DNA of 64,000 nucleotides, taken from assembly GCA_036702975.1 (NCBI GenBank), contig DATNPX010000003.1:33717-97716 (forward strand), in the 5' to 3' direction. How positions within the stretch are numbered: position 1 is the stretch's first letter; every line of letters begins with the position of its first letter. Positions 7,805 through 15,710 of this stretch are shown here, one piece after another. The DNA comes from DATNPX01 sp036702975. GTDB taxonomy: Bacteria; Cyanobacteriota; Vampirovibrionia; Obscuribacterales; Obscuribacteraceae. The notes under the pieces are model-generated. The model was not told where the DNA came from. It did not search any database and saw nothing but the letters and a program-made list of their open reading frames with translations. The translations under genes and the position numbers were made by a program.

Positions 7805-9385
7805 ATGAAGAACAGCAATCCGACAGCCACCGTGCCGCCACTGTCATCGGTACCAAACGAACCAAGCCTCGACAATTTGCCCGCAGGTATTCAAAACTTT
7901 AGCTATGACCAACACGCGGTAATACCCACCCATGTCCACATTGGACTCGGCTGGTTCTCGATGGCCCATCTGGCGGCCATCGCCAACCAGTACATGAACG
8001 AAACAGGAAAGCTTGATTGGGGAATTGTCGGTGTCTCAATGCATAACCGGAGCACCATTGACGCGCTGGCAAAAACCAAAAATCGAATCGTGCTCTCCCA
8101 GCGCGAGAACTCCACCAGAAATGTGATCGTCGTGGGGTCAATCGTAGACACGATATTCGCGCCCGATGATCCGCAGAAACTGGTCAAGCGAATGTCCAAT
8201 CCACAAACAAAACTAATCAGTTTCACGGTGACTGCGGGCGGTCACCACATGCTCGATCAGAATGGCAATCTGAACCTGACATCGCCAGACATAGTGCATG
8301 ATCTCAATTACCACGGCGAAAGCACTGACCATCCGCACACGATATATTGGCCCCTCGCAAGCTTCAGCCTTGAGCGTATGCAGTTAGAGAAAGCCACCGG
8401 TGTCGCACTACCTTGTACAATTCTCTCGCTGGACAATGTTCAAAGAAACTCGGAAACGCTGAAAACGGCTTTGCAGCAGTATATCAAGGCTAGTTTCGAA
8501 GCTCCAGAAGAAGTTCTGACTTGGATTGATAAAAATCTGGACTTCAGGATCACTGTCGTGGACAGAATCACTCCGAAGGACACAATCGAGGCGCACAGCG
8601 AATTCAAGGATGACTTCGGATTCGACCCGGCAGTGCTCGTAAACACGGAAATGAGATGGCAACTCGCCGTTCAGAATGGTCGCTTCTGGGTTCCTGACTG
8701 GCAGAAAACGGGCGTGAAGGAAGTAAGCGATATCGAGTTGGTCTGGAAAGCCAAATATCTGGGGCTGAACGCAGCCCATCAGATTTTAGGCAACGCCGGG
8801 CTCAGGCTCGGACTCCGCTATATCTACGAAGTGATGGAGCTGGCGGAGATGAGGCAACTGGTTGAACTCTTTCACGCTGAACTGGCAACGGCTCTGGGTT
8901 ACGAACTGATGAGGGATTACGGCGCGACGGTGCGCAGTCGGTTCGCCGACCACGCGCTCAAAGACCAGAATCGCCGGGTATGCGCTGGAGGGCGGCGAAA
9001 AGCATCAGAGCGAGTTGCCTACGCCTATGAAGTGATTGTGCAGACTGGTGATGGTACACGCCAGAGTCGTGTCCCCGTCTTCACCTTCGCGAACTGGCTC
9101 CTCAATCTGCAAGGGATTGATGAGAGAGGCATTGAGCTAGAGCAGGACGATCCCGACTTGCCTTTGCTTGCGGACGTGGCTACGGATGTCTCGAACTGGC
9201 TGCGCTCTGGAAGTGACTGGCAGAAACTAGCGCAGATTCTGCGGCGGATCGGGGAAATCTTTGCCGACAACCGCATGATCCTTCTGGCTACCAAGAGCAG
9301 CTTCCTGCACGAGCTGGCATGGTCGCTTGCGGAAATCTCGGAGCACGGAATCCTTTTGGCGGCCCGGCACCTGCTGGAGCGATAA
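7805..9385 (+). CDS. Mannitol dehydrogenase family oxidoreductase, 526 aa
   Basis: This matches the long-chain, zinc-independent polyol dehydrogenases (mannitol 2-dehydrogenase, fructuronate/tagaturonate reductase), which interconvert a sugar alcohol or hexuronate and a ketose with NAD(P). Visible family landmarks are HIGLGWFSMAH at the Rossmann entry (~45-55), WGIVGVSM (~72-79), SFTVTAGG (~139-146), VVDRITP (~251-257) and the catalytic block KYLGLNAAH with Lys317, Asn322 and His325, in the K-x4-N-x2-H spacing of the family. About 40 extra residues precede the fold. AGAAAGG lies 7 nt before ATG 7805. A hairpin follows, then a HAD phosphatase gene on the same strand. The exact substrate cannot be read from sequence. 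Confidence 0.88.
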   Translation: MKNSNPTATVPPLSSVPNEPSLDNLPAGIQNFSYDQHAVIPTHVHIGLGWFSMAHLAAIANQYMNETGKLDWGIVGVSMHNRSTIDALAKTKNRIVLSQRENSTRNVIVVGSIVDTIFAPDDPQKLVKRMSNPQTKLISFTVTAGGHHMLDQNGNLNLTSPDIVHDLNYHGESTDHPHTIYWPLASFSLERMQLEKATGVALPCTILSLDNVQRNSETLKTALQQYIKASFEAPEEVLTWIDKNLDFRITVVDRITPKDTIEAHSEFKDDFGFDPAVLVNTEMRWQLAVQNGRFWVPDWQKTGVKEVSDIELVWKAKYLGLNAAHQILGNAGLRLGLRYIYEVMELAEMRQLVELFHAELATALGYELMRDYGATVRSRFADHALKDQNRRVCAGGRRKASERVAYAYEVIVQTGDGTRQSRVPVFTFANWLLNLQGIDERGIELEQDDPDLPLLADVATDVSNWLRSGSDWQKLAQILRRIGEIFADNRMILLATKSSFLHELAWSLAEISEHGILLAARHLLER

Positions 9386-9444
9386 CAGTCAGGCAAAAAC
9401 GTTGCTGGTGGGGCACTTTCATTAGTGTCTCACGGCAGTCCATC

Positions 9445-9470
9445 GAGGGGCACCATAAATAGTGCCCCTC
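9445..9470 (+). terminator. Hairpin after the oxidoreductase gene
   Basis: GAGGGGCAC (9445-9453) and GTGCCCCTC (9462-9470) form a perfect 9-bp stem with an 8-nt loop, 60 nt past the stop. No U-tract follows, so it may attenuate rather than end transcription into the HAD gene. Confidence 0.55.
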
Positions 9471-9550
9471 CTCAACATCTCGACGTTCAACAAAATCAAA
9501 TTTAACTCTCGCTCTAACAACAACACCTATGAAAGGTATGATTCAAGATC

Positions 9551-10426
9551 ATGATCACTAAGCAGGAATATCAACAACTCTCCGACGCCGTTCGCACCGC
9601 CGGCGTTGGAAACATCGAACGCATCGTGCAGTGCGCAAATGAGGGAGTAATGTCAGTGCGGAACCTCCTGTTTCTGATAGAGGTTCGCCAGAAATTCCCC
9701 CTCCAAATTTATGACATGGATGGAACACTCGCTGATACCGAGCCAACAGCATTCATGGGCAATGCCCGTGTCATGAACCGCTTCGGGAAACGTAATCATC
9801 GTGATTTCAATTTCACGGGAGCGCAACTGTTGAAGGCATACGTGGGCCGAAGTTTCACAAGCGTAGCGCTGGAGCTACAGAAGACACACGGCTTCACGGT
9901 GTCCGCAGAAGAACTGGAATATTATGCGCGCCTCGAAAAGCGCACCGTCATGCAACAATTTAGGGTCTGCGGCATCGCGCCAGTGGCGGGCAGCAAAAAC
10001 CTCATCGTGGCCAGCGCTGCGGTGGGATTCAAACTTGCTATTGCCAGCAGCAGTGCACACGAGCGCATAATGCTTTGCGTTAGACTACTGGGTTTGTCCG
10101 AGTATTTCACGTCTGATCGTTGCTTTAGCGGCACCGATATGAAAGCATCCAAACCGAAACCTGACGTTTACATCAAAACCGCAGAATCAATGGGTGAACT
10201 GCCGGGGCGCTGCATTTCATTTGAGGACGCGGAGAACGGAGTGATATCGGCACGAGATGCAGGCATTGGTATCAGACTCGGCATCACAGACTTGACACCG
10301 GTGCCATTGCGAGCCTCAATGGAAGAAACACTGTGCAAGGCGGGCGCGCACGCGGCGACAGCCAGCTTCGACCGAATGCCGGAGCTTATGTGGAGTCTCG
10401 CGTCGTCCAAATCTTCCAAGTCTTAG
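9551..10426 (+). CDS. HAD-superfamily sugar phosphatase / beta-phosphoglucomutase-like, 291 aa
   Basis: HAD motifs are complete: motif I YDMDGTLADTE (Asp55 nucleophile, Asp57 acid/base), motif II IASSS (~166-170), motif III KASKPKPDVY (~200-209) and motif IV FEDAENGV (~220-227). The helical cap between motifs I and II is of the C1 type, as in beta-phosphoglucomutase and sugar-phosphate phosphatases. An unusual ~50-residue N-terminal extension precedes motif I. The ATG at 9551 lies 14 nt after GAAAGG, a long spacing. Its position behind a polyol dehydrogenase suggests it acts on a sugar or polyol phosphate, which is inference. Confidence 0.85.
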   Translation: MITKQEYQQLSDAVRTAGVGNIERIVQCANEGVMSVRNLLFLIEVRQKFPLQIYDMDGTLADTEPTAFMGNARVMNRFGKRNHRDFNFTGAQLLKAYVGRSFTSVALELQKTHGFTVSAEELEYYARLEKRTVMQQFRVCGIAPVAGSKNLIVASAAVGFKLAIASSSAHERIMLCVRLLGLSEYFTSDRCFSGTDMKASKPKPDVYIKTAESMGELPGRCISFEDAENGVISARDAGIGIRLGITDLTPVPLRASMEETLCKAGAHAATASFDRMPELMWSLASSKSSKS

Positions 10427-10512
10427 CACAATTGGCTACTGTAAGTTCGGTGAATCGCCTAATACGAATCGGCACCAAGAATGGTGCTCACACAACGAAA
10501 GGTAGAAGTGAC

Positions 10513-10728
10513 ATGAGTGGATCTCAGCAACCACAGCAGCAGCATCTGTCAGAACAACAGAAACAGAACACAGAAATCGAACGCATATTCGGCGGAGCGA
10601 GGGGGAATACGAGAAAGTATAAAAGGATCGACTGCGACTTTACGATTGACATCGAGAAGTCGCGCGAAAGTGAGTTCCGTGCATACCTGCGCAAGATCAA
10701 GGCGACAGATGCGTTTCTCATCGCCTGA
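10513..10728 (+). CDS. Small FGGA-motif protein, copy A, 71 aa
   Basis: ATG 10513 follows AACGAAAGG at good spacing. The N-terminal ~20 residues are Gln/Ser-rich and probably disordered. The rest matches the product of 11122-11352 on the opposite strand: N-x-E-x3-FGGA-x-G-x-T, then R-x-D-x2-F-x-I, then R-x-SEFR-x2-LR and A-x-D/E-F. Two independent copies, each with its own ribosome binding site, support translation. There is no signal peptide or membrane segment. The family is not recognised. A hairpin follows the stop. Confidence 0.75.
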   Translation: MSGSQQPQQQHLSEQQKQNTEIERIFGGARGNTRKYKRIDCDFTIDIEKSRESEFRAYLRKIKATDAFLIA

Positions 10729-10756
10729 ATCTAAATAGCCTCCATCCCAGTCCAGA

Positions 10757-10790
10757 CAGGGGTTTCAGCGGGTAACCGCAGGAACCCCTG
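10757..10790 (+). terminator. Hairpin after small gene copy A
   Basis: CAGGGGTT (10757-10764) pairs with AACCCCTG (10783-10790), with an inner GCGG/CCGC stem, about 30 nt beyond the stop. An A/T-rich stretch (CAATAATTTAG) follows. Confidence 0.6.
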
Positions 10791-11054
10791 GTGCAATAAT
10801 TTAGTCAGCCTACTCACATTCTTTGTCAGATCAAAATTACCGAAATAATTTTATTTCTGTTATTAATTGCGAAATAGAACTGATGCCAAGAGAGCCGAAG
10901 CAAGTACTGTTGAGCGAGAGTGTTGAACGTAGATGACACTGCCGTATATTTTGCAAAGCGCGGCAGGGAATCGAACTTATCAGTCGAAAAAAACTCAACT
11001 GCAAATTCAGTCATCGAATGCTCGACAGCCGAAACAAGTAGCCAGAAACAGAAG

Positions 11055-11084
11055 GGGACCTCTGCGAGATATCACAGAAGTCCC
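11055..11084 (-). terminator. Hairpin after small gene copy B
   Basis: GGGACCTCTG (11055-11064) pairs with CAGAAGTCCC (11075-11084) with one mismatch. It lies 38 nt beyond the stop of the minus-strand gene. Confidence 0.5.
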
Positions 11085-11121
11085 AAGTGTCATTCGTTAC
11101 TCAGCCAGTGCTATTGGCGAT

Positions 11122-11352
11122 TTATGCTGTGTGTGCTTGGAAGTCCTCGCTGGCATTCATGCCACGCAGGGTTTCGCGGAACTCGGACTGTCGTTGCGCG
11201 GACACAGGAATTTGAAAGCTACCGTCTTTCCGCACAAACAGTATTGTTGCCCCGGACGCGCCGCCAAAAACACTTAACAGCTCGGCGTTCTGCATGACCT
11301 TATACCCGTCTGCGGGAGCTTTAGTAGTGGAATTAGGTGCTGCTGCACACAT
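11122..11352 (-). CDS. Small FGGA-motif protein, copy B, 76 aa
   Basis: ATG 11352 has GAGGAAGG about 8 nt upstream. The shared core with copy A (10513-10728) runs from NAELLSVFGGASGATI to the C-terminus: FGGA-x-G-x-T, R-x-D-x2-F-x-I, SEFR-x2-LR. The N-terminal ~22 residues differ and are Ala/Pro-rich. The two genes face each other. The conserved core may be a compact domain or a secreted peptide; nothing in it names a function. Confidence 0.75.
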   Translation of the reverse strand: MCAAAPNSTTKAPADGYKVMQNAELLSVFGGASGATILFVRKDGSFQIPVSAQRQSEFRETLRGMNASEDFQAHTA

Positions 11353-12037
11353 ACGAATTTCCTTCCTCTATATGACATGGCGAAAGCACAACATTGGCGC
11401 AAGGCGATACATTTTGCGGTCGAATTACCGCTCTGTCGATTCCGATATCAGGCTTGTGGATTTCAGACAACGGTTAGCAAATCATTATTGACTCCTTATG
11501 TTCGACGACTTTATTTTCAGGTGCTTCAATCTTTCGAGTTAACTGATTCTGCCTCCTTTCACCGCAACCGCGATAAGCCACCAACCAGCTTAAAACTGGA
11601 TTGATGGCTTGTTTGTCGGCGTTATCCGAAGTGAGCGGAAGCGGTTTTTATCTCGAGGGAAATGAAAATTGAAGCACCCAACACTAACCATTTTGCTGGT
11701 TGTCATGCAAGAGTTGTCGCGAAATTAGAGGTCTACTCTGTGCGCCTCTGTGGACACTCCTGGAGAGAAAAAATAAAAGATCGAAATCAAGGGACAATCT
11801 CATTTTTGCGACTAACGCACTTTCACCAACATATCACCTGCTGAAATTTGTGTGGAAGTATGACAAGACATCTCACTGATATTGCGTGCGCAAGAAGCTG
11901 CAAATTAGGGTTGAGTTGTTCGATGCAATAAAGAACAGGAAGTAAGAGTGAAAAACCGCGAATAACCCAAGCCACGAATAACAATCCCCTCAACTAAAAC
12001 ATTGACAGAGCGCGAACACTCAGGCGCTGAGATAAAG

Positions 12038-12100
12038 CTCCAGTTCCACAACAATTACATGTTGTGAAAGTAACTTGGCAATCACATTACGGAACTGGAG
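12038..12100 (+). promoter_or_regulatory. Inverted repeats overlapping the ribosome binding site of the 12109 gene
   Basis: CTCCAGTTCC (12038-12047) is a perfect inverted repeat of GGAACTGGAG (12091-12100), and the second arm overlaps the Shine-Dalgarno region of ATG 12109. A competing hairpin is possible: CACAAC (12047-12052) with GTTGTG (12061-12066), extended by CCAGTT against AACTTGG. If transcribed, the two folds are mutually exclusive. If transcription starts downstream, it is a DNA operator instead. Confidence 0.5.
12044..12050 (+). promoter_or_regulatory. TTCCAYR box, copy 2
   Basis: TTCCACA lies 58 nt before ATG 12109. The surrounding GTTCCACAACAATTAC (12043-12058) is identical to the minus-strand sequence at 48020-48035. 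Confidence 0.5.
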
Positions 12101-12108
12101 GAGAGAAC

Positions 12109-13038
12109 ATGCCAGATTGGATTGCAAAAGATGCTCGACTGATCAGCGACAATTTGGAAAAATATGCTCTTACCGGTGACACTGATGCACTGGCGCGCGC
12201 ACGCCTCGAATGCCTGGAACTTTACAAGAAAGAGGCGATTGACAAAACTATTTCCCCGCAAGAATTTCGAGAATTACAGACGGATATTTTTCAAAACATC
12301 AAATATGACATCTACGATTCAAACAACAAAGGACTGATGAACGGCATTGGCGTGCAAGCTTTCATAAGCCAGGAGGAAAACGCGATCAAAAACAATCAGT
12401 CTCATCTTTCAACCGACACCGACACGCTATTAGAGGTTAATCCTAACCTACCGTTCGCATCACTTTCAGACGCAGACAAACAGAAGGCAGCAAGCGATGC
12501 AATTTTAAGAAATGGCTTTGGTCTTTTGGAGCTTGGAGCAGATCCGAACGTATCCGCAACATTGATGAATGGTGCGTGGACAGTCAACGACCATCAATAC
12601 GGACTCAATTTTCAGATGAACGCAATGTCGGCTAATTCGGATTTCGTTATAGGAGCGGATAATCAAATTACTGAGTTGCCAATTCTTCCGGCCAGCATGA
12701 ATACCACAGCTCAGAACATTGCACAAGCAACCAGAGACAGTTTCAAATCCTGGTACCAACAAACCGAGGGCCTAAGAGAAAAAGAATACGCTCGCGAACA
12801 ATACCTTAGTGCGGTGCTCGCGCTCAGTTCCATCAATACCCCCGAGAGCCGGGCCGAACTTGCATTGTTCAAAAAAACGATAGTTTCTGACCTCACCGCA
12901 CTCGGTGAAACCGACGGACAAGCTCTCGCTCAATTCGGAATTATCGACATCGTCAATGATGACGGTTCAATCAACCAGCCAAATATGATGAAAGCATATC
13001 AACTGATCAGCCAGGACTCAGAAGAAGTAAAACCATAA
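12109..13038 (+). CDS. Hypothetical protein, 309 aa
   Basis: An open GTG exists at 12064, but GGAGGAGAG lies 5-8 nt before ATG 12109, which is taken as the start. The product is soluble and mostly helical, rich in Asn, Asp and Ala, without signal peptide or membrane segment. Its end contains IVNDDGSINQPNMMKAYQLI, which resembles an EF-hand or dockerin-like calcium loop. Such DG loops recur in the large proteins of this window. It is followed 94 bp later by the HExxH gene. Family unknown. Confidence 0.75.
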   Translation: MPDWIAKDARLISDNLEKYALTGDTDALARARLECLELYKKEAIDKTISPQEFRELQTDIFQNIKYDIYDSNNKGLMNGIGVQAFISQEENAIKNNQSHLSTDTDTLLEVNPNLPFASLSDADKQKAASDAILRNGFGLLELGADPNVSATLMNGAWTVNDHQYGLNFQMNAMSANSDFVIGADNQITELPILPASMNTTAQNIAQATRDSFKSWYQQTEGLREKEYAREQYLSAVLALSSINTPESRAELALFKKTIVSDLTALGETDGQALAQFGIIDIVNDDGSINQPNMMKAYQLISQDSEEVKP

Positions 13039-13132
13039 TCATAGTCGTCTAACAATGTCTACAAACTAGCGCACAACACAATGGCCGCACAGGCAACAAC
13101 AAATCGAACGAATTCGTAGAAAGGATCGTTTC

Positions 13133-13861
13133 GTGAAGACAACAGCCAACTCGAGAATTGTTTGTTGGCCAGAACGTAATTGGGCCACTCGGGAATTTCA
13201 AAGATTCACAGGGAGGTTTGACCTAGATGAAACCAGCGGTCTCTATTTTGACTGCGACATCTACTCGCCACACAAGAGACTTATTGTGCAGGCATTTCAA
13301 TACACTCCGGAGCTTCTACGCCAGGCGGCCAATTCATTAGCCCTCACAGTCAGCACAACCAGAGCGCCGCGAACCTTACTTGGAGATCAGTCCGCTGTAT
13401 ACGGTGATTGGGACAGACCTCCACACCAGATATCGCCACATCTCGAAATGAGCGAAGCGAGTATAGTCCCAGAACTATTGCTTCCACACCTTGTGCACGA
13501 GTGCTCACATCTTTTTTGGGCACTTCAATCAAAGTCAGCGAGAGACCGGTATCAACAGGAGATATTGAAGCTGGCAGAGGGGCACGCAGAGGAAGTGACA
13601 CTCTATGCGCAACGATTTTTCAACTCATGGCAGAAATCCAAAGAAGCTGGCGGTGCTGCGGAAACCAGCAAACGTGCAGCGCAAAAATGGCTAGTGGAGT
13701 CATTCTGCGAAACGGTGAGCAAAATTTGCTGCCCATGGTACAAAAAAGAAGAATTGCTCGACTCACTGCACTTGATCCACGCACGCCATGACATCATGGG
13801 ATCTATATTCGGATTAGTCGTTGAAACTCAACGGCGGGAAGCGATCAATTTCAACACCTAA
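13133..13861 (+). CDS. Putative zinc metallopeptidase (HExxH), 242 aa
   Basis: GTG 13133 is the start, with AAAGGA 8 nt upstream. Residues 122-126 read HECSH, a zincin HExxH motif, within a hydrophobic helix (LVHECSHLFWAL). About 23 residues later AEGHAEEV offers a glutamate as third zinc ligand, as in gluzincins. There is no signal peptide, so the protein is either cytosolic or exported by another route. The rest has no recognised domain. It follows the 12109 gene by 94 bp, probably as one transcript, and ends in a strong terminator. Peptidase activity is inferred from the motif only. Confidence 0.65.
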   Translation: MKTTANSRIVCWPERNWATREFQRFTGRFDLDETSGLYFDCDIYSPHKRLIVQAFQYTPELLRQAANSLALTVSTTRAPRTLLGDQSAVYGDWDRPPHQISPHLEMSEASIVPELLLPHLVHECSHLFWALQSKSARDRYQQEILKLAEGHAEEVTLYAQRFFNSWQKSKEAGGAAETSKRAAQKWLVESFCETVSKICCPWYKKEELLDSLHLIHARHDIMGSIFGLVVETQRREAINFNT

Positions 13862-13892
13862 ATTCAACACTAGCTGACGCGATCGTGCAATC

Positions 13893-13936
13893 GAATCAAA
13901 GGTCCAGGTAGTTCCTGGACCTTTTGATTCTTTTTC
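13893..13936 (+). terminator. Strong intrinsic terminator
   Basis: GAATCAAAGGTCCAGG (13893-13908) pairs with CCTGGACCTTTTGATTC (13914-13930) with one bulged base, followed by a T-run from 13931. The stem suits termination of the 13133-13861 transcript. It may serve both strands. Confidence 0.85.
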
Positions 13937-13969
13937 ACTTTAAAGAGGCTTCCTTGGAACTCGACAAGG

Positions 13970-14659
13970 TTACTTTTTCGAATTCATATCAGGTGGCGCA
14001 ACATCATTCATTCCCAAATAAAGAATTGAAATGCCACCATCTTTATTGACACAAGCTACGTAATCTTGCAAACGGCTATCCTGGGCTCGACGTCTATTGA
14101 AGTCGGCGATATAGACTGCATGATCAATCGGCACGCTACCGGCAGGTGCATTAGCACTTCTTGCTTCTGTATCAGCTTGCAATAAAGCACTCGTCAAACT
14201 TGCGGCAGCAGCGGAAGGCTTGAGCGGAGATGCCGACAGAATGTCAAGCGAGTTGTTTATATAAACCTCCGTTTTAAAATCAACATTGAAGTTAAACGTA
14301 TCCGGAGCAGTCACGGTGAGCTGAACATCCGTAGGGTCAGCCTGAGCCATTCCTTGAATCAATGAAGACAAAGCTTGACCTCGTTGTTTAGGGTCGCTTA
14401 GCGCCTGGATCGCTGTCACATCGGCATTGTATTGAACGGTGCTATCTACATTTTTTCCATCGGCTAATTCTTGTCCGATTTTTTGACCTTCTTGATAAAT
14501 TTCTAGATTCGTCATGGTGGCCGGGTCAAAAGTTCCTTGCTGAGCATGCACCCTGGAATCATTTGACATCGAAGCCATTTGATAATCAGCGAACAGCGTC
14601 GCGGAAGAATCGGTAGGACTCACATTGCTCGAATCGGCAAATCGCTCAAGTCTATTCAT
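13970..14659 (-). CDS. Hypothetical protein, 229 aa
   Basis: ATG 14659 has GGAGAG 7 nt upstream. The product is soluble, Ala/Ser/Asp/Gln-rich and lacks a signal peptide. The middle has a strand-rich part (VQLTVTAPDTFNFNVDFKTE) and the end has DYVACVNKDGGISILYLG, a DG-loop followed by a strand. It converges on the zincin gene across a terminator. A TTCTACA variant box lies 56 nt before the start. Family unknown. Confidence 0.7.
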   Translation of the reverse strand: MNRLERFADSSNVSPTDSSATLFADYQMASMSNDSRVHAQQGTFDPATMTNLEIYQEGQKIGQELADGKNVDSTVQYNADVTAIQALSDPKQRGQALSSLIQGMAQADPTDVQLTVTAPDTFNFNVDFKTEVYINNSLDILSASPLKPSAAAASLTSALLQADTEARSANAPAGSVPIDHAVYIADFNRRRAQDSRLQDYVACVNKDGGISILYLGMNDVAPPDMNSKK

Positions 14660-14715
14660 TTAATTGCTCTCCACTGGGATATGCCAAATAGAGTAGGTCG
14701 AGAACCAATAAAATT

Positions 14716-14722
14716 TGTAGAA
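14716..14722 (-). promoter_or_regulatory. TTCCAYR box variant, copy 3
   Basis: Minus strand TTCTACAAATTTTATTGG, 56 nt before ATG 14659. The variant differs at the fourth base but shares its flank (TTCTACAAAT) with the copy at 41066-41072. Confidence 0.35.
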
Positions 14723-14781
14723 ACCACATGCGGGTTCCACGAAGTCGACGAATTTTCAACTGCGCAATTCTGTCAAAAAAA

Positions 14782-14788
14782 TTCCACA
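14782..14788 (+). promoter_or_regulatory. TTCCAYR box, copy 4
   Basis: AAATTCCACAACTTTTATAC, 92 nt before ATG 14881. Here the box falls inside a possible sigma70 spacer (CTGTCA, 17 bp, TTATAC). Confidence 0.45.
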
Positions 14789-14880
14789 ACTTTTATACTT
14801 GCCGCTCTTACACTCATTCAGGTAAAGGCACAACCAAATCTGGTGGCACTCGTCACCGGACATATTGCGTGGATAGAAAT

Positions 14881-15450
14881 ATGGAATTTGGCGGAATTTG
14901 GAATACCTATGTAGAACTGAGCACTACGGCCTTTGAGAATGGGCACTACGACGTTGCAGAGACCATGCTGCGCGCCGCGTACCGGCAAGCACCGCGAGAT
15001 GCTGATGGCGGTCACACGCGCATGGCGATTGTGCTGGAAAATCTCGCGGAAGTATTTGTCAAACAACAGCGATACGGTAAAGCTGAGCGAGTTTATCGAA
15101 GAGCATTAGGAATGAATGAGAGAGCGCGTGGCCGCGGCACCAGAAATGCTGCCAGAGTTTGCTTCAAGCTGGCGTACCTGTGCTTGCTGAGCGACCGACT
15201 GTCGATGTTCGATAAGTGGTATCAGAAAGCAATGGAAATCTGCAAAGTGTCCACCGATATACCGCTCGAAGAGCAAGCGACCCAGATGCTAAAGCTCGTT
15301 CAATACCTGCATAAACACAACAACCGGGAACTGGGTTGGACAATTTACAAACAACTGCTCTCAATGCGACAAGACATGCAACCACCCGGTGCGGCGGAGG
15401 CTGTTGTCAACGCGGCCAAAATGATTGTGCCAAGCAATGTGAATCTTTGA
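14881..15450 (+). CDS. TPR-repeat protein, 189 aa
   Basis: The frame is open from 14728, but the upstream part is Arg/Ser/Cys-rich noise and contains the promoter box. ATG 14881 starts the helical protein, though the ribosome binding site is weak (GTGGATAG). Three tetratricopeptide-type helix pairs are visible: FENGHYDVAETMLRAAYRQA (~14-33), VKQQRYGKAERVYRRALGMN (~59-78) and a third near LSMFDKWYQKAMEIC. TPRs mediate protein-protein contacts. The last ~40 bp of the gene are the first of three degenerate tandem copies. Confidence 0.75.
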   Translation: MEFGGIWNTYVELSTTAFENGHYDVAETMLRAAYRQAPRDADGGHTRMAIVLENLAEVFVKQQRYGKAERVYRRALGMNERARGRGTRNAARVCFKLAYLCLLSDRLSMFDKWYQKAMEICKVSTDIPLEEQATQMLKLVQYLHKHNNRELGWTIYKQLLSMRQDMQPPGAAEAVVNAAKMIVPSNVNL

Positions 15451-15539
15451 CTATCACTGAAAAGATGATTGTGCCCAGCAAAATGAATCTCTGACTATCA
15501 CTGAAAAGATGGGTGCGCCAGGCAACATAAACCTCTCAC
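15418..15539 (+). repeat. Three degenerate ~44-bp tandem copies across the stop of the TPR gene
   Basis: Copies begin near 15418, 15460 and 15504. Each starts with AAAATGATTGTGCC or a variant and passes through CAGCAA and GAATCTCTGACTATCACTG. The first copy encodes the C-terminus and stop of the 14881 gene; the next two are non-coding. Confidence 0.8.
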
Positions 15540-15710
15540 AACAAACAGCCAAATACTAAACAATGGATCAGCCGACAGCTAATGCGAGTGTCGGTTATTC
15601 CATTTCTCAACAAGGGTCTAACGAACTCGAGACAACAGAACTCGCCTGGCACAATCGGAGGGAATGAACACTCCCAAATCGATGCGCAGGTTCAGATTGC
15701 ATTAACACTC

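Larger units (their letters stand above)
10729..11121. other. Spacer between the two convergent FGGA-motif genes
   Basis: It contains a terminator-like hairpin on each side (listed separately) and no reading frame with a ribosome binding site. Confidence 0.5.
11353..12108. other. Intergenic region, 756 bp
   Basis: No supported coding frame. The last ~75 bp hold a structured leader and a TTCCACA box for the gene at 12109 (listed separately). I see no repeats elsewhere. Confidence 0.5.
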
